From the NCBI GenBank assembly GCA_031422335.1, contig JANOQW010000015.1, positions 1-64,000 on the forward strand: 64,000 nucleotides of DNA, written 5' to 3'. This document shows positions 25,493 through 34,418 of this stretch, piece after piece. The first letter of the stretch is position 1, and each line of letters begins with the position of its first letter. The notes under the pieces are model-generated. The model was not told the DNA's origin, searched no databases, and saw only the letters and a list, made by a program, of their open reading frames with translations. Made by a program: the position numbers and the translations under genes. Source of the DNA: Methylotenera_A sp031422335. GTDB taxonomy: Bacteria > Pseudomonadota > Gammaproteobacteria > Burkholderiales > Methylophilaceae.

Positions 25493-27859
25493 TTAATCGT
25501 TGTCAACATTAGCTGCTGCAGCTTTATTGCCGCCAAACTCATAACGCAGGCCCACCCACGCAGCTCGTGGCGCGCCAGGCGATTGAAATTGTTCGCTTTG
25601 CCAATCAGCTGGGGTGGCATTAAAGCTTTTATCAGCAGTGTTAAATGCGTTAGTGCCCAAAATGCCCAAGCTAGCATAATCTTTATCAGTAATATTAGTC
25701 ACCTTTAAGAAGCCGCTCCAGTTTTGGTGAAAGTGCCAATTGGCATCAGCATTAAACACCGTGTAACCTGCTACTTTGCCGTTGATATCTTCATTATTTT
25801 CATCTCCACGCGCAAATACGCTGCCGCTGGCGATCATATTCATACCCACAGTAAAGTTAGGCGTAAAGTCATAAGCGGCGCGCAATTTAAGCGAGTGTTT
25901 AGGAATGTTTGGCAAATAATCGCCCGATTTAGCTGTGTAGTTACCATCCGCATCGGCACTAGAGTTGTTTTCGTTTTGAAACTGCACACTATTTTTAAAT
26001 GTAGCGCGCAAATACTGGTAATTGGCTTTTAAGCTGAGTTTGTCAAATTGTGCGCCTAAACCCAGTTCTAAACCTTGGCGCTGCGTATCGCCCACATTAT
26101 CAAAATAACCCAAATTAAAACTGTTGCCGCTGCTAATAAACTGAATATCGTCTTTTAATTTAGTGTGAAATACGCCTGCATTCCAACTAAAATTACTATT
26201 AAGCTTGCCACGAACGCCCGCCTCAAATGTTTTAGAAATCACTGGGTCAAGCAGTGGGTCAGCCAAAAAGTCAGTCGGCAGACGACATGGCGTAAGCGGA
26301 TCAGCACAGCTTAGCTCAATCGGCGTTGGCGCACGCATGCCTTCATTGTAGCCAGCAAACAAGCCCAATGCAGCGCTGGGATTATAATTAAAGCCAATCG
26401 CAGGGTTAAAGCGGTTAAATGTATGTTTAATTTTGTCGCTATCGCCAGATACGAATTTGCCCGTGTCTGGGTTAGCTTCTAGATTATCGTTAATGCGCAC
26501 TTGCACATAGTTATAGCGGCCAGATAGCGTGACGTGGAATTTATCATTCACCGAAAAAATATCGGTGGCGTATAAGCCAAGATATTTATTGTTGGCTTTG
26601 ATGTCGGTTTCAGTTTCAAAATCATCCGCTGGCACTGCGCCACGGTCTTGGCTAAAGTTGCTTTCTTGCTCTTTTGACACATATTTAGTGCGACCTAAAT
26701 CGGCGCTAAAACCTGCGGTGAACTGGTTTTTATGTTGCATCACATCGCCCAAATACGAATATTGAGCGGCAAAACCATAACCCAATTGCGCGCTCGAAGA
26801 TTTCTCGTTCGAACCTTGATCACCAATATTAACAGCCTCAATTAATGTTTGATCACACTCTTCGCCCGCCGCAATTTCGGTACTGGCAAAGCAATCGTTG
26901 GTGTTACTAGCAAAGTTGTTAATGCGGCTATTACGCACATAAATATTGGCACCAACTAAATTATTATCGTCAAAAAAGTGGCTACCTTTTAACGTCAGCA
27001 TTTGCATACGGTTGCCAATGCTATCGGGGAAGGTGTAACCGATTTCTGGCTTGTTCAGCCAACTTTTAGGCAGCGCTTGCACGCCATTTAAATTATTGTG
27101 TGCTACCGTTAAACTTAAATCTAAATCAGTAGTGTCGTTTTGCCAACCTACTTTGCCAAAAAACTGGTTTACCTCACTTTGAGAATAATCGCGCCAGCCA
27201 TTTTCCTTATTAAAATTAGCTGTGACAAAGTAATCGATATTGCCGCCTGTACTTAAATTAGAGCTGCCACCATAACCCGCGTTAAAACCACGTCGTGCCC
27301 ATGAGCCCGCCATCACTTCTGCAAATAAACCTGGGTAGCTTGCGCCACTTTTAGTGTTGACAGAAAGCGCGCCACCCAAAGTGTTCAAACCAAATACCGG
27401 GTTAGAGCCTGGCATTAAATTGATGCTAGAAATCGCACTTTGTGGAATTAAGCCCCAATTCACCGTATCGCCAAATGGCTCATTAATACGTACACCATCT
27501 TGAAATACCGATAAGCCCTGCGGTGCACCAGCTAGGGGCGAGGCGGTAAAACCACGAAAATTCACATCCGCCATATACGGATTGCTCTGGCCTTCAGTAA
27601 TGGTGACGCCGCCCAAGTTATTGTTGATGTAATCGGATAGTTCTAGCGTGTGTTGCTTGGCAATATCTTTTGAACTCACCGATTGCACATTGGAAGGCAC
27701 TTGGTCAATCGAAGTGCCAATACCAGGTAGTGGCGTTGTAGAAATCACCTCAATTTTTCCTGTTTCTAGTGCTTCTGCTTTGTTTTCTGCCATGGTAGGC
27801 GCAGCATAGACCGCAATAATTGCCAGTGTAATGAGTTTGGGTGTTAATTTATTTCTCAT
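25493..27859 (-). CDS. TonB-dependent outer-membrane receptor
   Basis: 788 residues. The signal peptide ends at about 24 (APTMA). The plug domain (about 50-160) begins with TPLPGIGTSIDQVPSNVQSV and includes the MPGSNPVFGLNTLGGALSV segment. A 22-strand barrel follows, with FNPAIGFNYNP, GLFAGYNEGMRAPTPIEL and NITDKDY motifs. A loop holds two cysteine pairs (NDCFAS...EECDQ and LSCADPLTPC). The usual C-terminal aromatic is in RYEF, but about 14 residues (GGNKAAAANVDND) follow it, which is unusual for barrel insertion. The substrate is not determinable. A promoter with a palindromic spacer lies about 150 bases upstream. Confidence 0.93.
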   Translation of the reverse strand: MRNKLTPKLITLAIIAVYAAPTMAENKAEALETGKIEVISTTPLPGIGTSIDQVPSNVQSVSSKDIAKQHTLELSDYINNNLGGVTITEGQSNPYMADVNFRGFTASPLAGAPQGLSVFQDGVRINEPFGDTVNWGLIPQSAISSINLMPGSNPVFGLNTLGGALSVNTKSGASYPGLFAEVMAGSWARRGFNAGYGGSSNLSTGGNIDYFVTANFNKENGWRDYSQSEVNQFFGKVGWQNDTTDLDLSLTVAHNNLNGVQALPKSWLNKPEIGYTFPDSIGNRMQMLTLKGSHFFDDNNLVGANIYVRNSRINNFASNTNDCFASTEIAAGEECDQTLIEAVNIGDQGSNEKSSSAQLGYGFAAQYSYLGDVMQHKNQFTAGFSADLGRTKYVSKEQESNFSQDRGAVPADDFETETDIKANNKYLGLYATDIFSVNDKFHVTLSGRYNYVQVRINDNLEANPDTGKFVSGDSDKIKHTFNRFNPAIGFNYNPSAALGLFAGYNEGMRAPTPIELSCADPLTPCRLPTDFLADPLLDPVISKTFEAGVRGKLNSNFSWNAGVFHTKLKDDIQFISSGNSFNLGYFDNVGDTQRQGLELGLGAQFDKLSLKANYQYLRATFKNSVQFQNENNSSADADGNYTAKSGDYLPNIPKHSLKLRAAYDFTPNFTVGMNMIASGSVFARGDENNEDINGKVAGYTVFNADANWHFHQNWSGFLKVTNITDKDYASLGILGTNAFNTADKSFNATPADWQSEQFQSPGAPRAAWVGLRYEFGGNKAAAANVDND

Positions 27860-28008
27860 GCTTAATCCCTATAATTATTGGTGTTGATTATTAGTCTGTC
27901 ATATCAACTTATTTAGCTGCAAAAACTATACCCAAATTTAATCTTAAGGTGGACTTTTAAAAATTAATACAAATCAACTACTTGAAAAAATAGTTTGTTA
28001 TTGCGACT

Positions 28009-28038
28009 ATTATAACCGGATAAATTGGTTATAGTCAG
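28009..28038 (-). promoter_or_regulatory. Candidate regulated promoter of the TonB-dependent receptor
   Basis: On the minus strand, CTGACT (28038-28033) and TATAAT (28014-28009) are spaced by 18 bases. An inverted repeat ATAACC / GGTTAT (28032-28012) fills the spacer, a layout seen for operators that sit between -35 and -10. The leader to the ATG at 27859 would be about 145 bases. Confidence 0.5.
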
Positions 28039-28068
28039 CCAATTATGGTGGTTGTATGTAACCAATTT
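28022..28068. repeat. 10-bp inverted repeat next to the receptor promoter
   Basis: AAATTGGTTA at 28022-28031 and TAACCAATTT at 28059-28068 are perfect inverted repeats. One arm overlaps the promoter spacer. They could be paired operator half-sites or a weak hairpin at the 3' end of the ybbP transcript. Confidence 0.5.
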
Positions 28069-28089
28069 AGTGGGTTGAAATACGATTAA

Positions 28090-30606
28090 TTAAATACTAT
28101 TGAGTAGTTGCTTAGGCGCCACATTTAAGTAGCCACGAATGACTAACCATGCGGCTAGCGGGATTAACAGAAGCGCAATGGCGAATACACTTAGCGCCAA
28201 TGCAAAGTTAAATTGATACGGGATATCTAACACAAAGCGGCTTAGATAATAACTAAGCACACTGGCCACCAGCACAGCAACCATTGAGGCTATCACTGCG
28301 ATGCTTGCAAACTCGGTCAGCATGCTAATGGTGACTTGCTTGCGTGAAGCGCCAAGCACGCGCAACAGCGTAGATTCTTGCAAACGTGACGCGCGCGTGG
28401 CCACCAGCGCCGCATACAGCACAACAAGCCCCGCTAGCACGCAAAAGCCAAATACAAAGCTCACCGCCGTGGCGAGCTTGCTCATAATGTCGCGCACCTG
28501 GTTCATCACGCTGGCGACATCTATCACGGTAAAGTTTGGAAATTGTTGCAGCATGCTATTTAGTGCGTTATCTTGGCTTTTTGGAAGATAAAATGCCGTC
28601 ATATAACTGGCGCTAAAAGCTTTTAGCGTTTCAGGTGGCGTTACCGCAAAAAAATTGGCGCGCATACTGTCCCACTCTACTTTACGAATGCTAGCCACCG
28701 TTAACGTGATGCGGCTACCGGCTATATCGTAGGTCAGCGTGTCACCCAGCTTGATATTCAGCGCTGTTGCGATATCATGCTCCAACGATAATAAGGGTGC
28801 TGCGCGTTCATCTGCGCGCCACCAGCGGCCTTGCAGCAGCTTATTATCATCTTGCATTGCCGCTGAAGACGACAAATTAAACTCGCGCGACACCAGCCTT
28901 TTTGCGCGCTCTTCGGTAAACATTTCTGCATTTATCGGCTGGTCATTTTTTTCGACCACTCTGCCACGTATCATGGCGAATACCTGCGGATTTGCTTGTT
29001 TAGAAACACCTTGAATAAAGCTTTTTACAGGTTCTACTTGATTTTGTTGAATATTAATAATAAAACGATTTGGCGCATCTATCGGCAGCGATTTTTGCCA
29101 CGATTGCATTAAATCGGTTTTAATCATCACCAGCAACATCAGCACCATGGCGCCCAGGCTAAAGCCAACAATTTGCGCGATTGATAGCCCTAAACGTCGC
29201 TTTAAATTAGCCATGCCTAAGCCAACAGCATTGCCAATATTTTTGCTTTGGCTAGCGCCATGCAGCATCAGCGCAAGAGTATATGCAAGACCACCAGCCA
29301 CCACGCAAATACCGACAATACCTGCTAAAAATGCGATTGCCAATTTAGGCGTTTTTGCAATCCAAAAAATTAAGCCTATGACAACAATAATGACTGGCAG
29401 ATAATTTAGCCACACTTGTTTAGGTAGCAAAACAAAGTTTTTACGCAAAATTTGAATCGTCGGGATATTTTTTAAGCTGCGAATATGCGGCAGCATAATG
29501 GCAAATAAAATGGCAAAGCTTAGCGCCAAGCCAGTGAATATAGGCGTTAAGCTTGGTGGCGGCAGGCTTTCTAAAAATAGGCGGCCAGCAAAATGTGCCA
29601 AAACAAACTGAATGGCATAACCCAGCACACAGCCAACTACCCCGCCAATTAAGGCTAACAGAGCAGTTTGCAGCAACATCATATTTTCAATAGTCACCTT
29701 GCTAGCGCCAAAACAACGTAACAACGCCGCAACCTCTTGGCTGCGCGCAACAAACGGCAAGCTGGCTAAGCCCATCGCCACAATCGCTAACACCACGCTC
29801 ACCATAGCCGATAGACCCAAAAATACTTCAGCTTTATCGAGCGCGTTACGAATTTCAGGCCGTGCCGTTTTTACATCTTCTATGCGCTCACCACGCTGCA
29901 AATTGAGCGTTTTTTGTACAATAAACTGTTGTAGTTTTACATCAGCACCCGACATGACCAACTGATATTTAACGCGGCTACCAAATTGAATCAGCTCGGT
30001 TTTTACGACATCGTCAATATGCATCATTACGCGTGGCGCAAAGCTAAACATATCGCCACCACGTGATGGCTCGCGCATTAACAAACCCGCCACTTTAAAC
30101 GTGCTGGCCCCTAGCTCTAAACTATCACCTAGTTTTAAATTGAGCGCATTGGCTAACCTTGGTTCTATCCAAACTTCGCCCTTTTCTGGCCTAGTTTGCA
30201 CACTTTGTGCGAAGTTTTTGCCCAAAAACTGGGCTTGTTCAAACACTACGTCAAAGTCGCCAATCAGTGGAAAATTATCATCAATCGCTTTAATCTCAGC
30301 CAGTTGGTTTTTATCGTTGTTTATTGCCATGCTGGCAAACTCAAGCGTGGATGCGGCTTGCAGGCCTGCTTGTTTGGCCTCGGCGATAAATTGGGTAGCA
30401 ATAGCATGGTCTGAGATTAATACGGCATCGCCACCTAGCAGCATGCCACCCTGATTATTGAGGTGTGATGCAATGCGACTGGTGAAAAAGCTCACCGCAG
30501 TGATAGAGGTCACTGCTAACACCAACGCCAGCACCAGCACACGTAAGTCACCCGATTGCCACTGCGAGCGCAATTGTTGCCAAGCCAGCTTTATATTTAG
30601 ATTCAT
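28090..30606 (-). CDS. ybbP: ABC transporter permease, FtsX/MacB-like (YbbP)
   Basis: 838 residues. A YbbP-like layout with about ten membrane segments: one near 20-40, a periplasmic domain to about 250, a first FtsX core (about 260-390), further segments at about 400-440, a middle pair around 475-500, a second large periplasmic domain, and a C-terminal FtsX core (about 710-830). It works with the YbbA ATPase encoded immediately upstream (1-base gap). Such complexes belong to the mechanotransmission class rather than classic transporters. The E. coli operon sits divergent from tesA exactly as here. Confidence 0.92.
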   Translation of the reverse strand: MNLNIKLAWQQLRSQWQSGDLRVLVLALVLAVTSITAVSFFTSRIASHLNNQGGMLLGGDAVLISDHAIATQFIAEAKQAGLQAASTLEFASMAINNDKNQLAEIKAIDDNFPLIGDFDVVFEQAQFLGKNFAQSVQTRPEKGEVWIEPRLANALNLKLGDSLELGASTFKVAGLLMREPSRGGDMFSFAPRVMMHIDDVVKTELIQFGSRVKYQLVMSGADVKLQQFIVQKTLNLQRGERIEDVKTARPEIRNALDKAEVFLGLSAMVSVVLAIVAMGLASLPFVARSQEVAALLRCFGASKVTIENMMLLQTALLALIGGVVGCVLGYAIQFVLAHFAGRLFLESLPPPSLTPIFTGLALSFAILFAIMLPHIRSLKNIPTIQILRKNFVLLPKQVWLNYLPVIIVVIGLIFWIAKTPKLAIAFLAGIVGICVVAGGLAYTLALMLHGASQSKNIGNAVGLGMANLKRRLGLSIAQIVGFSLGAMVLMLLVMIKTDLMQSWQKSLPIDAPNRFIINIQQNQVEPVKSFIQGVSKQANPQVFAMIRGRVVEKNDQPINAEMFTEERAKRLVSREFNLSSSAAMQDDNKLLQGRWWRADERAAPLLSLEHDIATALNIKLGDTLTYDIAGSRITLTVASIRKVEWDSMRANFFAVTPPETLKAFSASYMTAFYLPKSQDNALNSMLQQFPNFTVIDVASVMNQVRDIMSKLATAVSFVFGFCVLAGLVVLYAALVATRASRLQESTLLRVLGASRKQVTISMLTEFASIAVIASMVAVLVASVLSYYLSRFVLDIPYQFNFALALSVFAIALLLIPLAAWLVIRGYLNVAPKQLLNSI

Positions 30607-30607
30607 A

Positions 30608-31336
30608 CTAGTTTAATTGCCCATTTTCCAATATCAAAGCTCTGTCACAACGCTTTGCCAATTGGGTGTCGTGCGTCACCAAAATTAGGGTAGTATTGGC
30701 TTGTTGATTCAAGCTAAATAGCAACTCAATAATACGCTCGCCCGTGGCAATGTCTAAATTTCCTGTTGGCTCGTCAGCAAACAAAATAGCTGGTTGCGGC
30801 GCAAAGGCACGCGCAATCGCCACCCGTTGCTGCTCGCCACCAGAAAGTTGTTTGGGGTAATGATTTAAACGCTCAGCTAGTCCCACCTTTTCTAATGTTT
30901 GCAACGCCATTTGTTTGGCATCTTTTCTGTTGGCCAGTTGCATTGGCAACATCACGTTTTCTAGCGCAGTCATGGTGGGTAATAGTTGAAAAGATTGAAA
31001 CACAAAGCCCATTTTTTGGCCACGCACTGCAGCGCGCGCATCTTCGTCTAAGCGACTGAATGCTTGGCCAGCTACTTCTACTGTGCCCACAGTTGGAACA
31101 TCCAAACCAGCCAGCAGTGCCAGTAAGGTAGATTTGCCTGAGCCTGAACTACCCACAATCGCTACGCTCTCACCCATGGCCACCTGTAAATTAAGCCCAG
31201 TTAAAATCTCAATTTTATTTGCCGTCTCACCCACATGTTTAGTTAAATTTGTGGCTAAAATGGCGGTAAGTTTATTTTCAAGTTGGCGCGTTAAGTCTAT
31301 TTCAGTATCAGCTAGTTCAACATTAGAAAGTAACAT
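30608..31336 (-). CDS. ybbA: ABC transporter ATP-binding protein YbbA
   Basis: 242 residues. Walker A GSSGSGKST, signature LSGGEQQR, Walker B ILFADEPTGNLD, H-loop THD; LolD/MacB-type ATPase. The N-terminus is about 14 residues longer than E. coli YbbA (LSNVELADTEIDLTRQLENK). No alternative start gives a complete first strand, so the ATG at 31336 is kept. This places its start codon only 2 bases from the divergent tesA start at 31339. Confidence 0.93.
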   Translation of the reverse strand: MLLSNVELADTEIDLTRQLENKLTAILATNLTKHVGETANKIEILTGLNLQVAMGESVAIVGSSGSGKSTLLALLAGLDVPTVGTVEVAGQAFSRLDEDARAAVRGQKMGFVFQSFQLLPTMTALENVMLPMQLANRKDAKQMALQTLEKVGLAERLNHYPKQLSGGEQQRVAIARAFAPQPAILFADEPTGNLDIATGERIIELLFSLNQQANTTLILVTHDTQLAKRCDRALILENGQLN

Positions 31337-31338
31337 AA

Positions 31339-31986
31339 ATGAATTCTCGTTTTTTAATTGCGTTTAAATGGCTATTGCAGCTTAGTGTCATGGCGGCAGC
31401 TTTGGTTGCAATGCCCGCTGTCGCCAGCACAAAAACTATTGTGGTTTATGGCGATAGTTTATCCGCCGCCTATAACATAACTCAAGATGAGGGCTGGGTG
31501 GCGCTTTTGCAACAGCGCATTGCGTTAAAAAAACTAAACTACCAAGTCATCAACGCCAGCATTAGCGGCGAAACCACTAGCGGTGGTTTGAGTCGATTTA
31601 CCAATATGCTCAAGCTGCAAAAACCCAATCTGATCATTTTAGAACTGGGTGGCAACGATGGCTTGCGCGGTTTAAGCGCAACTGAAACCTATAATAATTT
31701 AGAGGCTATGATGAAACAAGCCAAAGCCAAAAAAGCCACCGTTTTATTACTCGGCATGAAAATTCCCCCTAATTATGGCATTAAGTATAGCCGCCAATTT
31801 AGTCAAAACTACACAAATTTAGCCAAAAAACATGGGGCAAAATTAGTGCCTTTTTTCTTAGAAGGCGTGGCGGGCAAGCCTGAACTGATTCAAGCGGATG
31901 GCTTACATCCATCTGCCGCTGCACAGCCTAAACTATTAGAAAACGTGTGGCCAATATTGGTTAAAATACTTAATCAAAAAGCATAA
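31339..31986 (+). CDS. tesA: Periplasmic GDSL esterase/thioesterase TesA
   Basis: 215 residues. The signal peptide covers about 1-30 (cleavage after AVAS or just before). SGNH hydrolase blocks: GDSLSAAYNI with nucleophile Ser40, Gly in SGETTSGG, GGNDGLRG, and catalytic DGLHPSAAAQP near the end. It acts on acyl-CoA, lysophospholipid and aryl esters in the periplasm (multifunctional thioesterase I / lysophospholipase L1 / arylesterase). It is divergent from ybbA, so its promoter must lie within the ybbA coding sequence. The Shine-Dalgarno is weak. Confidence 0.94.
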   Translation: MNSRFLIAFKWLLQLSVMAAALVAMPAVASTKTIVVYGDSLSAAYNITQDEGWVALLQQRIALKKLNYQVINASISGETTSGGLSRFTNMLKLQKPNLIILELGGNDGLRGLSATETYNNLEAMMKQAKAKKATVLLLGMKIPPNYGIKYSRQFSQNYTNLAKKHGAKLVPFFLEGVAGKPELIQADGLHPSAAAQPKLLENVWPILVKILNQKA

Positions 31987-32006
31987 GCAAAAATCTTGAG
32001 CAAGTG

Positions 32007-32050
32007 ATGCTCTGCGAGCCAATATCCATGCGGGTTGTGGCGTAGTGCAT
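32007..32050 (+). repeat. Short palindromic repeat, copy 4 (right arm expanded)
   Basis: ATGCTCTGCGAGCC and loop AATATCCATGC match the consensus. The right side (GGGTTGTGGCGTAGTGCAT) is longer and degraded. It lies in the convergent tesA/tilS gap, touching the tilS stop. Confidence 0.75.
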
Positions 32051-32051
32051 A

Positions 32052-33428
32052 TTACGTGTTTAGTTGCCAATTCACCATTAAACCCATTTCATTGGCATTG
32101 GCTTGAAAGCTCGCATCCACTAAACAATCTGCGCCAATATTCGGAACCATCACCAAAGTTTCATCCATAAAAATAAGCGGTAATTGCGCGCGCTGCCAAG
32201 GTGCAATTTCACACGTTTGCAACACGGTTTTCAAACTACGACTTGGCCTACCAACTTCTGGCCGAAACCGCTCACCACCTTGCCGATATTGAATGCGCAG
32301 CTTGATATTTGGCACCCGATTGATAGCAAAACCTTGACCTAAAGTTTGAGTAAAATTTAAGTGCGATCCATCTGGTAAATGCACAATATCCTCGCCATTC
32401 CATAAAAAATTAATCGCTGGCACAGTTTCCATGTTTTGCTGCAAGTACGCACAGCCACGATAGCGCTGCAGCGTATGCGAGTTGCTGACTTTTATTTTGA
32501 CCATAGCATCAGTTTTTGCAGTAAATAGCTGCTGGGTAATTTGCTGTAATTGCGCGCTACTAGGTAAATTGCAATGATTTTGCACCAGCCACCAACGCAG
32601 AGCATTGTTGATACGCACTAGGCTAAGTTTCTGCAAGCTTTGCAAATGAAGTATTTTATCTTGTGCACAAGCTTGAACATCTTGCTCAGCAATTTCATCC
32701 AGCAAAGTATTGGCTTCTGCCATGTGTAGTGCGCTGCGGCTGATCGTTTGTTTGATGGCTGGATACTGTTTTTCTAACCTAGGTAAAACTTCATGCCGCA
32801 CAAAGTTGCGATCAAATTTGGTGTCAGCGTTGCTTTCATCCTCAATCCAAGTCAATCGGTGTTGTTTAGCATAGTCTAGCAATGCCCTGCGAGGCGCATC
32901 CAGTAAGGGTCTTAGCAGCTTGACATTTTGTGCCGCCATGCCCGCTAAGCCTTTTATGCCTGCGCCGCGCGCCAGTTGCAGCAAAAATGTTTCGGCTTGG
33001 TCATCTTGATGATGCGCCAAACAAATAAAATCTGCTTCTGACTTTTCTAAAGCTTGGTATCTAGCTGCGCGCGCAGCTGCCTCTATGCCTAAACCAGTGT
33101 TTTCTATTTTTACTGTTGAGATAGTGAGTGGCACATGGAGTTGCTTGCAGATGTCTGTGCAAAAATCTGCCCATGCATCGGCATTGGCGCTTAAGCCATG
33201 ATGCACATGCTGCGCAGACAGTTGAAATGAGAGTGTTTTATTGATTTGAACTAACAGATGCAGCAACACGCTGGAATCTAAACCCCCGCTGTAAGCCAAT
33301 AGCAGCTTAGGGTTGACAACTTTTTGAGTTAAAAAAACATCGACTAAAAAGGCCTGCAATTGCTGTGGCAGCGACGCTTTTTTAGAAATAATCGATTTAT
33401 TTGCTGGCAGTTTCTTTAAACTTGCCAT
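32052..33428 (-). CDS. tilS: tRNA(Ile)-lysidine synthetase
   Basis: 458 residues. It converts C34 of tRNA-Ile(CAU) to lysidine so that it reads AUA. N-terminal ATP-pyrophosphatase with the P-loop LAYSGGLDSSVLLHLL, then the HHGLSANADAW and AHHQDDQAETFLLQLARGAG motifs typical of TilS. A central substrate-binding domain (about 220-310) and C-terminal TilS domain (YRQGGERFRP...LKTVLQ) complete it. The first 32 bases overlap the end of accA in another frame, implying translational coupling. Confidence 0.95.
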   Translation of the reverse strand: MASLKKLPANKSIISKKASLPQQLQAFLVDVFLTQKVVNPKLLLAYSGGLDSSVLLHLLVQINKTLSFQLSAQHVHHGLSANADAWADFCTDICKQLHVPLTISTVKIENTGLGIEAAARAARYQALEKSEADFICLAHHQDDQAETFLLQLARGAGIKGLAGMAAQNVKLLRPLLDAPRRALLDYAKQHRLTWIEDESNADTKFDRNFVRHEVLPRLEKQYPAIKQTISRSALHMAEANTLLDEIAEQDVQACAQDKILHLQSLQKLSLVRINNALRWWLVQNHCNLPSSAQLQQITQQLFTAKTDAMVKIKVSNSHTLQRYRGCAYLQQNMETVPAINFLWNGEDIVHLPDGSHLNFTQTLGQGFAINRVPNIKLRIQYRQGGERFRPEVGRPSRSLKTVLQTCEIAPWQRAQLPLIFMDETLVMVPNIGADCLVDASFQANANEMGLMVNWQLNT

Positions 33429-34392
33429 AACCCATTAAACGCTCGTAGCGCGCGGCTAGTAGTTTGTCGGTACTTTTCTTTTGCAGCGCAGTCAGCCCAG
33501 TTTTTAAGGCATTTTTGACTGATTGCATGGTGGCATCAATATCGCGATGGGCGCCGCCCAGCGGCTCTGTCACAATCACATCCACTAAACCAAGCACCTT
33601 CAGCCTATCTGCGGTAATCCCTAATGTTTCTGCAGCTTCTGGCGCTTTACTGGCGCTTTTCCACAAAATACTGGCGCAACCTTCGGGCGAAATCACAGAA
33701 TAAGTCGAGTATTGCAACATAATCAGTTGATCGACCACGCCCAATGCCAGCGCCCCGCCCGAGCCACCCTCGCCTATCACCACGCCAATAATCGGCGTTT
33801 TTAGCTCAGTCATCACATATAAGTTTTTGGCAATCGCCTCGCTTTGGCCACGCTCTTCTGCGCCTATGCCAGGGTAGGCGCCTGGCGTGTCAATTAAGGT
33901 AATAATCGGCAAGCCAAATTTCTCGGCCAGTCTAAACAAGCGCAAGGCTTTACGATAACCTTCTGGCCGCGGCATGCCAAAGTTACGGTATTGGCGCTCT
34001 TTAACATCGCGGCCTTTTTGGTGGCCAATCACCACAACAGAAAACCCTTCAAAACGCGCCAGGCCGCCGACAATAGCTGGATCATCGGCATAAGCACGAT
34101 CGCCATGCAGCTCTTCAAAATCGGTGAACAGTTCGCGAATGTAATCTAGCGTATAAGGCCGTTGTGGGTGGCGCGCCACCTGCGAAATCTGCCAAGCGCT
34201 CAAATTATTATAAGTATCTTCGAGCATTTTTTTATTTTTTTTCTCTAGCTGCTCAAGCTCTTTACTAATATCTAAATGGTCGTGGTCGTCGTGCGATACT
34301 TGCAGCGCTTCAATACGCTTTTCAAGCTCAGCAATGCCTTGCTCAAAATCTAAGTAACTTATTTTTGCATCTGTGGCGCGTCTAAGTGTCAT
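33397..34392 (-). CDS. accA: Acetyl-CoA carboxylase carboxyltransferase subunit alpha
   Basis: 331 residues, slightly longer than the usual 317-322. It forms the alpha2beta2 carboxyltransferase that makes malonyl-CoA for fatty acid synthesis. It starts with the coiled segment YLDFEQGIAELEKRIEALQ, then RHPQRPYTLDYI, GLARFEGFSVVVIGHQKGRD, IITLIDTPGAYPGIGAEERGQSEAIAKNL and GEGGSGGALALGVVD, the crotonase-like active-site core. It lies between dnaE (26 bases upstream) and tilS (32-base overlap), a conserved proteobacterial order. Confidence 0.97.
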   Translation of the reverse strand: MTLRRATDAKISYLDFEQGIAELEKRIEALQVSHDDHDHLDISKELEQLEKKNKKMLEDTYNNLSAWQISQVARHPQRPYTLDYIRELFTDFEELHGDRAYADDPAIVGGLARFEGFSVVVIGHQKGRDVKERQYRNFGMPRPEGYRKALRLFRLAEKFGLPIITLIDTPGAYPGIGAEERGQSEAIAKNLYVMTELKTPIIGVVIGEGGSGGALALGVVDQLIMLQYSTYSVISPEGCASILWKSASKAPEAAETLGITADRLKVLGLVDVIVTEPLGGAHRDIDATMQSVKNALKTGLTALQKKSTDKLLAARYERLMGYGKFKETASK

Positions 34393-34418
34393 GCTTTTTT
34401 CAATGAATAAAAGTTAAA

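Noticed and set aside
27860..28090. Cobalamin or other riboswitch before the TonB-dependent receptor
   Set aside because: No B12-box-like or other recognisable aptamer core in the leader; only inverted repeats around a promoter.
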